This document shows positions 45,405 through 57,900 of a DNA stretch of 64,000 nt, piece by piece (position 1 is the first letter of the stretch; each line of letters starts with the position of its first letter). The notes beneath the pieces are model-generated. The model saw only the letters and a list, made by a program, of their open reading frames with translations, searched no databases and was not told the DNA's origin. Origin of the DNA: Cycas panzhihuaensis. Lineage: Eukaryota > Cycadophyta. The stretch is from positions 12,586,001-12,650,000 of the forward strand of contig CM041465.1 of the NCBI GenBank assembly GCA_023213395.1, read 5' to 3'. The position numbers were made by a program, and so were the translations under genes.

Positions 45405-46480
45405 GAGTAGGGAAAGTCATATGTAGAACTTCTTCAAGAATTTAGCATTGATAAATTTCTCAAATTTGAGACCTTCTAGAGTTACGATCCTATAGGTGCC
45501 ATTGTCGAGGCTTTCCAGAATGATAGAAGGACCAACCCATTTGGGCCCAAATTTAGACAAGCGATCATGGAGATATTCTAGCTTGAGGATATGGTTCTTG
45601 GGATGCAAAGGGTGAGGGCGAAGACATTTATTATATGTTCTTCATATCTTAGCTTTGGAGGTGAGATTTACTTGATACATGATCAAACATATCTCATCTA
45701 AAGCTTTGAGGTCAAGGAGGTGGGCCTAGCGATAGGATTCCTCATCAATGAGATCTCAAAGCGAGACAAGCAAGGAGGGGATTTCAGCTTCCAAAGGGAG
45801 GACTGCCTCGATTCCATACATAAGGGAGAATAAGGTCATCCTTATGGCTTTGTGAATGGAAGTGCAATACACCCATAAAGTAGAAGGAAGTTGAAGGTGT
45901 AAATCCTTTTGAGATTAAGCAATGGTTTTCAACAGGATGTTAATTAGAGTCTTGTTGAAGAACTTGGTTTAGCCATTGGCCTTAAGGTAATAAGGAGAGG
46001 AAGTCTTATAGGATATCTTAAAATTCCCATAAACCACATATATTTCCTTAGTACAAAAGGGAGTTCCATTATCCATGATCAAGATATTAGGGACCCTAAA
46101 TTGGTAGATAATATTTTAGTAGATAAAGATAGATATTATCTTACCAGAAGTAGAAGACAAAGGGACTACTTTGGCCCATTTGGTGAAATACTCTGTCACG
46201 ATTAAGATAAACTTATGCTGCAATAAAGAATAAGGGTTTATGGCTCCAATGAGATCTAATCCCCATTGGGAAAAAGGACATGGAAAGATAATGGGGTGTA
46301 GGGCCTCAGAAGGTAAACGAATGGCATTGGCGTGCTCCTGAAACCTACAACATCGCAAGGCACAGGCATGGGCATCCTTGAAGAGAGATGGCCAATAGTA
46401 ACCCATGCAAAGGATCCTTTGGGCCATGGATTAGCCCCTAAAGTGACCCCCACAAATTCCATTATGGTATTCACGAAGTA
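45405..46480 (-). pseudogene. gypsy integrase of C
   Basis: Order: MGYYWPSLFKDAHACALRCC with the zinc-binding C-x-x-C remnant, QWGLDLIGAINP (first Asp), FTKWAKVVPLSS, NILIMDNGTPFCTKEI (second Asp), then NG-stop-TKFFNKTLINILL where the motif should read NGQVExxNK, so the catalytic Glu is Lys. YGIEAVLPLEAEIPSLLVSL and the C-terminal FGPKWVGPSIILESLDNGTY (45417-45608) follow. A frameshift near 46250-46430 yields overlapping frames. Collinear with D at 9430-10110. Confidence 0.88.
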
Positions 46481-46869
46481 TCTAGTTCACTTCATCAAGG
46501 TTGACACAGTGAAGGAGGACCCCATCAAAGGATATCTCTTATACAACATCCCTTCCATGAGGAAGTACTACCTAGTAGTGGCCCTAACATGTGACCTTAC
46601 CTTATCACTAGCATTAAGATAATACTACTATTTAGTGAGGTATCGTATGATATCCCTATACCATTCACTATCAGTTAATGGATAGAGGGATAAGTCTTGA
46701 AGGGAAAAGATAGGCTCGTCCGACAAGGAATCATCAACATGGGTGTTTGAAGAGTTAGGGATTAGGGTGTTAGCTAGTTATTTGGTGACCACCATCCCTT
46801 TCTTCAACTTCTTATTAATAATTTAGAGATTGTACTCTTAAAGGAGGATGATCCATTTGCCAGTCCTAC

Positions 46870-47240
46870 CTGTTAAGTCAAATCAGGTTAGGAGGTATCT
46901 CAAGGGATCAGATTGAATGATCACTTCAGTGGAGTTACCAAGCAAGTAATGCCTAAATTTCTTGGTGTTATACACTAAGGTAAGACATTCCTTCTCGGTA
47001 GGGAAGTAGTTGAGCTCAGAAGTAACTAAGGTGTGACTAACAAAGTAGATAGCCCTATCAGTTCCTGAGTCATCCTCTTGAACAAGCATAGCCCCTAAGG
47101 ATTCGCTAATAGATGAGGTATAAAGGATAAAGGGTCGATCGAAGATAGGAGGTGCCAAGATTGGGGCTGAAGCCAAGGCTCTTTTGAGCTCTTCAAAAGC
47201 TTCCTAGGCCTTTGGAGACCAAATAAATGGGGCCCCCTTC
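46870..47240 (-). pseudogene. gypsy RNase H of C
   Basis: Open for 97 codons (46883-47176): PPIFDRPFILYTSSISESLG (the first catalytic Asp position reads Ser), AMLVQEDDSGTDRAIYFVSH, ELNYFPTEKECLTLVYNTKK (catalytic Glu kept) and HYLLGNSTEVIIQSDPLRYL (Asp kept). This is the native RT-linked RNase H, distinct from the archaeal-type one at 41041-41465. Confidence 0.9.
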
Positions 47241-47975
47241 TTTAATAAGTTAGTAAGGGGTTTACCGTTTATAGCAAAGTTTGCCAAAAAATGCCTAAGG
47301 AAACCTAATCTACCTAAGAACAACTTAATTTGTCATTAAGTCTTGGGAGGAGGCATGTCAAGGATGACCTTGAATTTATCAAGATCAATCTAGATTCCTT
47401 GTTTTGAAACAAGAAAACCCAAGAGTTTGCTAACTATTATGACAAATATGCATTTAATAGGATTTAAGCTCATGTGATATTTGTGATACCTAATAAAGAT
47501 GGTACACAAATCACTAGGATGGTGGGTCCTTTTATGCGAAAGACCCATCATGTCATCCATGAAAACCTCAAGAGTTTCATTTAGGAGGTCATGGAAGATG
47601 AACTACATCACCCTTAGGTAAGTGGCGCATATATTTTTGAGTCCAAAGGGCATCACTTCGTAAGTGAAGGTACCTTAAGGAGTGGTGAAGGCCATTTTAT
47701 AATGGTCTTTGGGAGATATATGGATCTAGTTGTAGCTAGAGAAGCCATTGATCAAGGACATGACTTTGAATCTAGTGGTTTAATCAATGATTTGATTAAT
47801 AAAAGGTAGAGGGAAGTTATCCTTAGGACATGCATTATTAATATCGTAGAAATCAACACATATCCAGATCATCCCGTTATTTTTAACAATGGGAACGATG
47901 ATTGAGACCTACTTAGGGTAGTCAATGGAGGTGATCAACCCTTTATCTAAGAGTTTCTCAACTTCCATCTTCATG
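47240..47975 (-). pseudogene. gypsy reverse transcriptase of C
   Basis: EVEKLLDKGLITSIDYPK, CVDFYDINNACPKDNFPLPF, FTTPGTFTYEVMPFGLKNIC with one stop, LEVFMDDMMGLSHKRTHH (catalytic MDD), HMSLNPIKCIFVIIVSKLLG, RLGFLRHFLANFAINGKPLT and LLKKGAPFIWSPKA. About six stops. The motif set is that of Tat/Athila gypsy elements rather than chromoviruses. Confidence 0.9.
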
Positions 47976-48132
47976 GTGCAAAGAGTTTAAGATGGAGAGG
48001 GTGCTACTTTTGTCACATAAGACGAGCACCTAGAATGTTAGTAAGGCTATAGGTGACAATGAAAGGGTTTATTCCCTTCATGTTGGTGTAATCCTATGGA
48101 AAGATGTCACGAAATTCCTGAAAGAGAAGGGT

Positions 48133-48950
48133 TTATTCCTTCATTTCTTTAAGGGAATACTCTACTCCCACCTTGATGACCTTGCCAGGAGCAAGGATGA
48201 TGTTCTTAGTTACCCCCATGCATATGGAATTCCCTTCCTCGAAGTGAAGGGAGGCTTGGTCAATAGGAAGGAGCAAAGAAGAGGAAGGTAGACTTGGGTC
48301 AGCTAAGGGTGACCCAAGGGATAGAATCTTCTGGTAACCAAGTTTATGGTGACTAGGAGGGAGGTTGGGTATGGAACTCGCTAGATGCGCTAATAAGGGC
48401 TTATCATTCTTGAAGCAATCCATCTCATGGATAGTTGTACTTAGAGAAGGTGAGGAATAGGAAGTAGGAGGAATTGTGAGACTATAACGGTCGACCCACT
48501 ACTCGATATAGTCAGAAGACTATTCAGAGGAGTCAAAGGGCAATCTCCTATGATAGGAAATAGGAGGTTCCCTCGCCTCATCAATTGAGGAGGGTGATGA
48601 GGTGAGATGAGAAATCACACTAGAGATGGGAGTGATGATATATAACTCAGGAGGAGGACTAGGATCCTCAATAAAAGAGGCTTTAGGTTAGGACCTGAAA
48701 CGAAGGGACCACCTCCTACTCATGTTTTGGAGGGATATGGGATGAGGGAGGTCCTTATCCTCATCGTCAAACTCATCATCGCTCAACAAGGTGAGGTACC
48801 CATAACTCTCCACACCAATAGGGGTGAAGTAAATGAGGTTGGAGGAAGAAGAGGAAAGGCCTTCTTTCGAGTAAGACAAGTTAGGGATGTCTATAGAGCA
48901 AGTAGAAGCATATGTGAATGGGACCTTGTTGCCCTTACCGAGTCACAAAC
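48133..48950 (-). pseudogene. PR-RT linker of C
   Basis: Two open segments (48133-48423 and 48688-48879) lie collinearly between protease and RT. They are Ser- and Asp/Glu-rich (TLLSDDEFDDEDKDLPHP), with no catalytic motif. Such variable spacers are usual in Tat-type pol. Confidence 0.5.
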
Positions 48951-49029
48951 TACTTGATGGGGTTGATGTGATTACCTAGTGGGAGGAGCCTCCTAAGAAA
49001 TAACCCTCATTCGCCCTTCATGGATGAAT

Positions 49030-49305
49030 TTGAGTTGCCCCTAATGGGATGAACACACTGCTTCCATCTAATCAAGCCATGGACGTTCCGACAAAGATTG
49101 TAGTCCATTTTTACATTGAGGACTATGATGTCAATGAGGATAGTTTTTTCCTCGAGGGTAAGAGGAATGGAAACTAACCCTAAAGGTATTTTCTCACTAC
49201 CATCAAAGCCTTAACAACGCCATGGGACCATCTCAAGAGCTACTATACCTAATTCTTACATGATTTATAAGGGTATATCACTGATGGAAGAACTATTATC
49301 TATAA
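49030..49305 (-). pseudogene. gypsy protease of C
   Basis: DNSSSISDIPL stands for the D-x-G-S-S-x-(D/N)-I-L active site (Asp kept, Gly changed to Ser). LGIVALEMVPW, GFDGSEKIPLGLVSIPLTL and YNLCRNVHGLIRW (the YN-x-LGR-x-W-L motif) follow in order. Two or three stops. Confidence 0.82.
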
Positions 49306-50099
49306 TAGTTCTTCAAAAAGTACACTTAGGTGTGTCTATGGATATAGTGAAAGGGTAGTGCCATTAGCATTCCCTTTCGCTAGTGGGAGGGAGATATTTA
49401 AGGTCAAATAAAATGATAGGTTTGTGGCTTAGGGCAATACCCAAGGCGTAAATAAAAACGTCAACTAACTCCAAAGTCTCTAGGAGGAGAGTGTGTTACT
49501 CTAGGCAACTTCTCAAAACATCCATCATGGACATCCCTGCAACCACATGTGAAGCTCGTTGATGATAGAGAAGGGCTTCTCCTTCATGGTAAGTTGGGAA
49601 AGTTCCCTTCAGAAATCATAACGACCAGGGTGAATGGGGATCATCTTGGGAAGTAGTGGGATCTCTGAAGGAGGGTTCTCTAATGGAGGGTCAAGGTGAG
49701 AAGAAGAAGAAGTACCCATTACTTCTTTAGCTACTTGGGACCAAGTCAAGGTGTATAAAGGCATGGTCTCAAGCATCTGGATAACTCTCTTTCCTTTTTT
49801 TTGAGATCAAGAGGAGAAGAGGTTTGATGGTGGTAATCATAAGAGGAGGAAGAGTTTATTACCCCCTTTCCCTTTGCTTGCATGGGGTGAGGGTTAGGGG
49901 ATCTCCCCCTATTTTGATTCCCCCTTTGCTGGATGTGTTAATCCCATTCCCCATGTTTGGGGAAAGGATCTCTATGAATAAGTTGGTTTAGATTGGGACT
50001 AGATGCCCATTTAGGAGAGGAGTCATGATGTGGGGTAGATTTAGGATGATATGCCCTACACTATGAGTCCTTATAGAAGCACTTGCCATGAATTAAACA

Positions 50100-51890
50100 T
50101 CATCTCTTCTCCAAGGAAGAGTTTGTCTTCCTTGCTTGAGAAGGATGGGTGTTTCCAATCTTAGGAGGCACAACTTAAGAGGCTTGATGAATGGGTTTTT
50201 GAGAAGTAGGTGATGAAGGGGCTTGGAGTTTAAGCTCCTTCATTATATATTCAAAAGAATGTATAGCAGAAGTTAAAGGGTCTAAAGTCTGCTCCATCGA
50301 ATGAGTTGAAGACCTAGGAGGCTATTGGGTTTTAGTGTTGCAGGGTGGAGGGGTTGCCTCACATAATTACAACGACCTAAGAGGTTTATGGAGACTTCAA
50401 CATGTACTTTAAGGGAAAGAGTATTTACAAAAAGATCCCTCTTTAACTTCTTAAGTAAGGTTGCCTTCATGAAGTGGAGGAGATCATAGGAACGCCTCAC
50501 AAAGTCATGATTTATTTCATCATGACCTTGCTTAAGGGATAAGAGAGCCTTTTTTCTACTCTCAAAGGTACGAGCAACACCAAAATAATTGACAAACTCA
50601 TCGACAAGTTGTTGGAATGAGTGGATGGAGTGTGCAGGAAGGCAATACAACTATTTAAAGATATCGCCTTGCAGAGAACATGGGAAAAGATTCACCAGAA
50701 TATGGTCATATACCCAATAATTGATGAACACCATAGAAAAGCTTCTGACATGCTCCATTAGGTCTTAAGAGGAGGTCTCGTCAAACCTAGGTACCTTAGG
50801 AGGGTAAGATGATAAGTTAGTTCCTAACACCTCAATGGATAAGAGAGTCAACTATAGTCCATAAAGGGATGGGCCCTTGGTTGGACTAGTGGGTTAATGA
50901 AGGATGAAGGTAGAGGTGGTCAAGGATGCCCAAATGCTCCTTGGGAAACTTGGCCCAAAAGGAAATATAAACTTCCTCCTACTTGGTGGGAGGAAACTAA
51001 TCCCAAATATGAGGGGATAAAAAAAAAAGTGGATGGGTAGGAGGGACCCATCCCTCCTTGCGGGTATGTCCCTTATTGAAAGGGGACTTGAGAGAGGGTT
51101 CCTTGAAAATAGGCTTGCCCTCCTTGTGAAGGCACCACATAAGAAGAAGTGTGAGAAGAAGGAATGGATGGGTGTGGGATCAGATTTTACCCATATGGAT
51201 CACCCGTAGGTGGTGTGATGCCATATGGATGCAAGGGATCTAACCCATAAATAGGAAGAGGATTCCCTTTACCATACCCCCATGGTTGGGAGGTATATCC
51301 TAGGGGTACGTAAAGGGACAAATCCTTGAGTTAAGTTTTGGAATGCATGGGGGCTTGCCCCACATAGCTAGAAGTAGGGGGATACATAGGTACCCTAGAT
51401 CTAACGGGAGGTGGATGAACTATGGTTGGTTGAGGTATAGTCACTTAGATAGAAGGAGGCATACTCAACCTAAGTTAGGGAATAGGTATACCTTAGGTGG
51501 CCCCTAAGGAATGCGGGCTATAAGAAGAAGAAGACATAACAAGGGATGCCCCCATTGTAGATAAGGAAGTTGAATGAAATGAATATGAAGATACAAATAT
51601 GGAGGAGGAGAGCGCCATGCTTCCAAGATGCTATCCAACCATTTGGGAGGTGGTTGGAGGCTAGCCACTTAAAAGCACTGATTAAGCGCTTCCACCATGT
51701 CCACGGGAGGGGTACCCACCTACTCATATGAGGTTAAAGGATCCTTGTATGAAGTGGACCCCATAGGACAATCCTCATGGGTGTTGTCACCAGGATGGTG
51801 ATATCCCATGGGAGAAGACACTTCCTCCTCATGAGTGGAAAGGTGATGAACTTGCGGGTGCTCTTGGTCACTCAGGTAGAAGATAGGGTC
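50100..51890 (-). pseudogene. gypsy gag of C, main part
   Basis: Runs from the solo LTR B leftwards. Landmarks: VDMVEALNQCF and PPPKWLDSILEAW (near 51640), DLSLYVPLGYTSQPWG (near 51310), then the capsid core at 50282-50650 with FQQLVDEFVNYFGVARTFES, KKALLSLKQGHDEINHDFVR and DLLHFMKATLLKKLKRDLF. Collinear with gag A, which helps read through frameshifts. The N-terminal 34 codons lie on the other side of LTR B. A zinc knuckle is not clear. Confidence 0.8.
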
Positions 51891-54618
51891 TATTTCCTAG
51901 CTTCCAGGAATGGATACAGAGTGATCAACTCAGGTAAGTGCAGGTATGTTTCTCATCTTATTATTGTTTTCCTTTGTGATGAGTATCTGCTTGCATGCTA
52001 TGGTTTCGTAGATGGTCCTGTTGTCATCTACACTTATATAGCCTATGACGATTATAGTGGGGGCACATTCCTAGCGAGTGTGACACCTCAATGGCTACGT
52101 CACTTCCTACATTCTGCCCTACTCATCTTAAGACCCACTTGGTTCATATTATGCTTGCCCGTATGATGACCTGTCATCATTTAGTTGACTTGTCACATAC
52201 TTTGAGTCCTATTGCTACTTCCTGTGGCTCATTTGTCTGCTTGTTTAACCCTGAGTAGGTGGGCTTGCCCCCTGCCGGCCTCCTAGGTTATTGGTCCATA
52301 GCCCAAGCTGGCTATCTGGCCTAGTTTTGGCCTCTGGTCCCACATTGCAGCATATTTTGCAGTACCATGAAACTTATGGAAGTACCACAAAGTTTACCGT
52401 GGTGCAACTGTCATGACTTGTTTTTAAAAACTGTCGTGGCAATTCTCACATTTATTATGGAATTGCCACATGTCTCATGATTCAACTCACCATGAGCGGT
52501 GCCCTAATCACTCGATTAGGGTTGAGTCTGGGTATTTAAGTCTTACCCAACTCATTCTTAGAATTTTTTGGTCTTATTTTAGAAGCATCAACAAGGAAAA
52601 ATGCCCTACTGTCTGCTATCTCCTGCTACTGCACTACTGTTCTAGGACTTACAATCACTCTCCAGTGCCCAGCTCTCCTTTGGCTTGGCTGTGACATCTT
52701 CCCAACCCCTTGCACGCCTTGGAGAGGGCCTCTTTGAAGAGTTTGTAGGACTTCTTTGCCTGGGCAGCCATCAAGCGATCTCAAGTGCAGGGTTTTCCTT
52801 CAGGCATCTTAGCAGGGACTCCATACCTATTGCTCCATAGCTTTTCTTCAGATTTCTCAACCTCTCTTTAGCAGGTTTTGACAGAGGCAAACACCTCTCA
52901 TCTTCTCCAAAGGTATTTATTGGTCTAAGGTCTTTCCTTGCCCAGTTTGTGCTCAGTTTTGCATGGTTTATTTTGGCTTGTCTTGTCTTGCTTTTAAAGG
53001 TTGCTTCTTACCTTTGTTTTGGATTGTTTCCCCTATTGTTTAGGCTTCTTTTCCTACATTTCATGCCCAGGACATCAGCCAAAGAGGGTTACATAAGGTT
53101 TAGAATAGAGCTGGGTGGATTTCGCACCATTCTCATGCTCCCTAAGAGGCTCTCACCCTCCAAACCTTCCTCTTTGTCCCCGTGCTACTCCTGGGGTGAG
53201 GCTAAGGGTTAGAAGCCTATTTCCAGCCACTGAAATCAGCATTTGCACCAGTTGCAATGTTGGTTTGTAGGCTTATATCTTCTACCTGGGTAACGCATAA
53301 GCCCTAACTACTTGTCCCTAACTCAACCTTGTCCTTAGTGACTCGGTTTGCTTCCCATAGCACTTTGGTTTGTTGGGGATCTCTTTGAGCTTCATTGTAC
53401 CTTTGTTGTCTCTATTTTCTAGCCCTTTGTGTAGCCTTATCCTCACTGCTTTGTGGCTTTTTGAGGGAAGGTAGGGTTACTCTTTACGGAAGGTGGTCCA
53501 CTCCGAGGCTCACCAACTTATCCACCATTCATTTGGATAGTTTTCATCATAGTTTATTGTTGCAATCTTGTGGTTCATGAATGCTAACATATATGTATAG
53601 GGGTTTATGTTTGGTATATACACACGTGTTGTTAGGATTCCACTTTGCATTGCTAGCACCCTCTCTCCGAAAAGGGATATTCTCACTTACTTGTAGGTAC
53701 ACGGAGGATGCAAAGGGCTCATCTCTTTTCCTCTCTCGGGTAAGTGTATATATATTCATATTTATTATAGTGCTTCATTTGCTATTATCGCTATCCTTTT
53801 TTCCTTTCTTGGCACTCTTGTGTCGCTTCCAGGGAAGGTAAGGAAGCCCATGCTCTACCATACCATGACCCCTCTCTTTCACCGTGCTTCGTGGAGCAAT
53901 CTTGGACACCTTATGGGAACGCTGCCACTTCAACCGCGTCTCCATTCTGGGTATGTGCCTTTGCTCCATTTTTATTCTCTTTCTTTTAGAAGATTTTGCA
54001 TGGTAGTAATTAGATCATTTGAAAGGAAAAGGGAAATTGATTCTTCTTTTGGTTTACATTTAGTTTAGCACCCTTTATACATTGCGTCTATTATAGGAAA
54101 GGTTTTAGGAAGGTTTTTCTCCTAATCTTTCCCCTTTAGTTTGTAAGCTTTGCCCTTGCTATCTTAGCTTACATTACTTTTGCTCTGTTTGCTCATGTGC
54201 CTTTAGCACCTTCGCCCTTCTTGATTGTTCTTCACATTTCTCCTTAGTTTCCTCCATTCGTTCGAGCAACCAAGGGAGCCTCAACCATAGGTTATTCACC
54301 TACTTGTTTCCCTTTACTACGGGGAACCCTTGAGGGTTTCTCCCCCTTCCCTTCTGGCCATCCAAGGGTGGGAGGACCCTTTCTTCAGGATTCATCCTGA
54401 CTACTCTTCTACCTTCTCTTTTCCTAGTGGAAGTAGGGAACTGCCATTTGGTAGCTAGGTACCATCCGTAGATCCCAAACTCGTGCTCTGGCACATGGGG
54501 TACCCTGCGTGGTATTTGCCTTGCTCATAGGTTCTTATCCACACCCGATAGTGCCATTGACCACCTTCATTATTCCTACTCAGTTAGGTAGCTATTCCGT
54601 AGACGTGCATCTAGGGTC
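51886..54618 (+). repeat. solo LTR B with target duplication gggtc
   Basis: LTR 51891-54613 (2723 bp, plus), flanked by gggtc at 51886-51890 and 54614-54618. Homologous to LTRs A and C: caggtaag/caggtat near 51932, a TATA-like gtatttaag near 52530, agggaaggtaaggaagccc near 53827, and end TGCATCTA. No internal sequence remains, so it arose by LTR-LTR recombination. It splits the gag of C, opposite in strand to C. Short frames inside it (52949-53212, 53581-53841) are not genes. Confidence 0.88.
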
Positions 54619-54714
54619 CTCACCCTCTTGTGTGGGTCCTTAGAAAGAAGTAGAAGGTTGATGAGATTCAGAAACATAAGTGTGGTATGCCCAATCCGAA
54701 GGGGATCCCTCCAT
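54619..54714 (-). pseudogene. gypsy gag of C, N-terminal piece
   Basis: Start ATG at 54714-54712, MEGSPSDWAYHTYVSESHQP, aligned with the start of gag A at 38130 (MEEYSSN-x-AYHAHVSR). The frame continues PTQEGEDP to LTR B and resumes beyond it at 51890 in the same frame once one copy of the duplication is discounted. Confidence 0.82.
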
Positions 54715-54980
54715 GGTCAATTCAAAATCTGATAATAGAAGGGGATAATAAGGAGAGTCTTCCAATGAAAGAGGAAGACCTCGCAAATGACGAGAAAATC
54801 ATCACATATAAGTCTTTCCTAAGAGATGGAAGAAAATATCATAATATAATGATAGATGTTGGTGCTTACCCAATGAATCGAGAAGGACTACCAAAGGAGA
54901 GGTAGCACTAATAGAAAAGGGATTAGGATAGACCCTTTACTAACGAGTCCCTTGTATGGTCACTAATGGAAGTGCACCTC
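54715..54980. other. short leader of C
   Basis: Between primer site and gag; aligns with 37859-38129 after LTR A (GTGACCATAC then AAGGGACTCG in C). The plus-strand frame at 54687-54905 is antisense to this leader and is not taken as a gene. Confidence 0.65.
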
Positions 54981-54993
54981 TAGGGGGTCACCA
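54977..54993 (-). other. probable primer-binding site of C
   Basis: Minus strand TGGTGACCCCCTAGAGG just inside the LTR end (GCATC). TGG start fits a tRNA CCA end; the tRNA is not identified. Confidence 0.65.
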
Positions 54994-57900
54994 GATGCAA
55001 CAAGATCAATCCTAAATACTCAACAATCATGGGGCTAAGAATCTTTGGAAGTAAGGAAAAGGATTACCCACAAAAGGCATCCGTGCATTAAAACATAGGT
55101 TCAAGGACCCACAAATGGTACACAAGCCTTCCCTTATGGTGAGTACCTTCTTGGATTTGAGACATATAAGGAGGGCTTCCTCAGTTTATTGAGTAGCCTC
55201 AAAGGGACCCTCCTATCCTGGATGGCCATAGAAGGAGGATTAAAATGAGGGATACCTTTCTAATAGGAGAAAAGGGTACCTATGAACAAGAAACAGAGTA
55301 GTTGGTAGTGAAGGTGCAAGGAAGAAGTTGGACAACTTCTAAATAGAGGTAAGATGAAGCGATGCTTCACCAAAGAAGAGGAAAAGTACCTTTAGGAGGA
55401 TGTCCCTAAGGTATCAACACCCAAAATAGATGACTAGGTGTGCTAATGTTGTGTAATATATCTTTTATTTTGTTTTATGGTAAGTAGGGTAGTGTTATGA
55501 GTTATTAATACTTTTGTTTTATATTTTTATAAAAAAGTGAGAAGGAAAAGAAGCAACAACTCTCTTTTCTTCTTGATCCTAACCTCCATCTCTTTGCCTT
55601 TTACAAGTGCCAAAGAAAATAAGCAAGAAAGAATTGTAGATAAAGAATGCAAGGGCTAATGCAAGCTAACCTAGTAACACATGGGAAAGAGGATAGGTTG
55701 GAGTAGAGGGACTCACAACCTTTTGTACTCTACCCAAGCGAACATAAGAGTCAAGCAAGGAGAGGGGGATGGGGATGTACTTGGTGGGATGAATACTTAC
55801 ATGTACAAAATCACTACCCTTCCCTCTATACGATCAAACTAAACAAGCAACAAATAATAAAACATAAAACTACTTTTCCTTTTTTTTCTTTCTCTTCTTC
55901 TTTTAGGAGTAAGGGGGAAAAGGAATGGATGAGAGGATAGGATGAAAGGAATGGACCTAGAAATTAGATGGTTAGTGTAGAGGCCCTTTCACTTCATACA
56001 CAATCCACTCTCACTTGCCCAATGCTCCTTATCATAATCGATGTTGCAGGAGGAAAACTAGTGGGGCTTCATTACCTTCCCCAATTATGAAATGCAAAAA
56101 GAACTAAAAGAATAAAAGAAAGAATTATGTATAATGGAATTTCAAAATAATGTGACAATCATAAGAGAGGCATGCATACCTTTGTGAGGACCCTTGTTTT
56201 CTCTAAAAGGGCTGAAACCTACATAATAAGCTACTTGCCCTTTCCCAAGGGTACTACACATACATGGGAGCAAGTGTGTATATATACTTATCAAGAAAAA
56301 CCAAAAAGGGATGCAAATATCCCTTAAACAAGCATCATACACAAAGCCAACTTTACCTATTATGCATGTACAATGCCCCAATAATCGTGGGAAAAGGGGG
56401 ATAAAAGGAAGAAAGATTGGTAGCCTCAGAATGGCTAACCCTCCCAATGGGATATCTCTGCGTACCCTAGCACTCAAATGACAAATCAAAAGAGGAGCCA
56501 AGTTCCTATAACAATAAAAAGAGTAGTAAATTTTATATACAGATAAGTGTTGCAAAAACAATGTAAAAGTTACAATGTACAACTTTTGCAAGATTTATAA
56601 AAGCAGAGGTAAGACTATGTAAATCAAAGGGACTACTATTAAAACTATATTTTATAAAGCTATGAAGGTTGGTTGTAGGTGTAGCAAGGTGTTGCTAATA
56701 CTACAGCTAACAAAGTTCCCTACCCCAAGGATTTTTAGGTGGACAAGAGAGGTATTGAGAGAGGAAAAGGAGCAAAGAGTAGGGGGTTTCCCTTGAGGAG
56801 ATGGCAAAAGGGTATAGAACCTTAGCTGAAACTCCTTTCTCTCTTCACTGGACTCTTTTCTCTCCACCTCGTTGAATGGACCTCAAGGAAACCTCAAGTT
56901 ATAGGGGAACAAGTTAGAGAAAGGGGAGGGTTTACCTCTTGGAATGGAGAAATAAAATGTAGTTTAACACAACAAACTAAGAAACAAGCAAGAAAAAACT
57001 CTTATGCTTCAGGAAAAGAATACTTTGTAGGCCTAAAAATACCTTGTAAAATAGGTTTGAAGCATATATACCTTATGTGTTAGCTGAGAGAGAGGTTTCC
57101 CTTGGAGGATTGGTGAATAACCCCTACAATGGCATAAGGAGAAAGCTTAACCTATAAATAAACTTGATGCTTATGCCTTGATGGAGTACTTGTGGAGAAT
57201 ATTTGTCCTAAAGCTCACTGCTATAGACTTATATCTCAAGGCTTTGACCTAAGGAAGAAGATGGAAGGAGTGGAGGATAGGTACAGTAGAAGAGAACCTT
57301 CTTTTTTTAGAAATTTTCTTAGAATAAAGAAGAGAGAAGAGGAAGAATAAGGTAAATTTTAGGTTTTTAAACCCAACCCTAATCTAATAGGTGATTAGAG
57401 CTCACCTTGGGCAAGAAATAGCCTAGTACCATGTGTCAATTTTGTATTTAATATGAAATTGGCCATGGCCAGACAAAAAAATAAATTTGAACAATCACAC
57501 TGTGACAAACTTCATGGTACCACAGAGTTTACGGTGGTACTATATAATTTGCAGCTGTGCACTCAAAACTAGGTGAAAACCAAAAAAGGGAGCCCATAAG
57601 GCTCCCTGAAAAGGAGGCCCTAGACTCTAAAAAGACCATAATACAATGCTAAGGTATCTAAGGAGGCTTTAGGAGCTAGAGGGACCATGATGGATGAGAA
57701 ACAAGGGTACAATAAGGCCCCAAAGGAGGACTAGTGGTGAGCAAAGATGACAACTAGGCCTAAAGAGGTTGCTAGCAGTCAAGTAATGCCAAGGAGTGAT
57801 AAATAATAGGCCATAGGAGCCAAGAGTGCTTGAAGATGCTTTAGAGACATGGAAAAGGGTGATATCATACCATGGGATGCTTGTTCCAAGTCATCATAAG

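Noticed and set aside
54687-54905. 72-codon plus-strand frame with mixed composition
   Set aside because: Antisense to the leader and gag start of C, which align to the A copy on the other strand.
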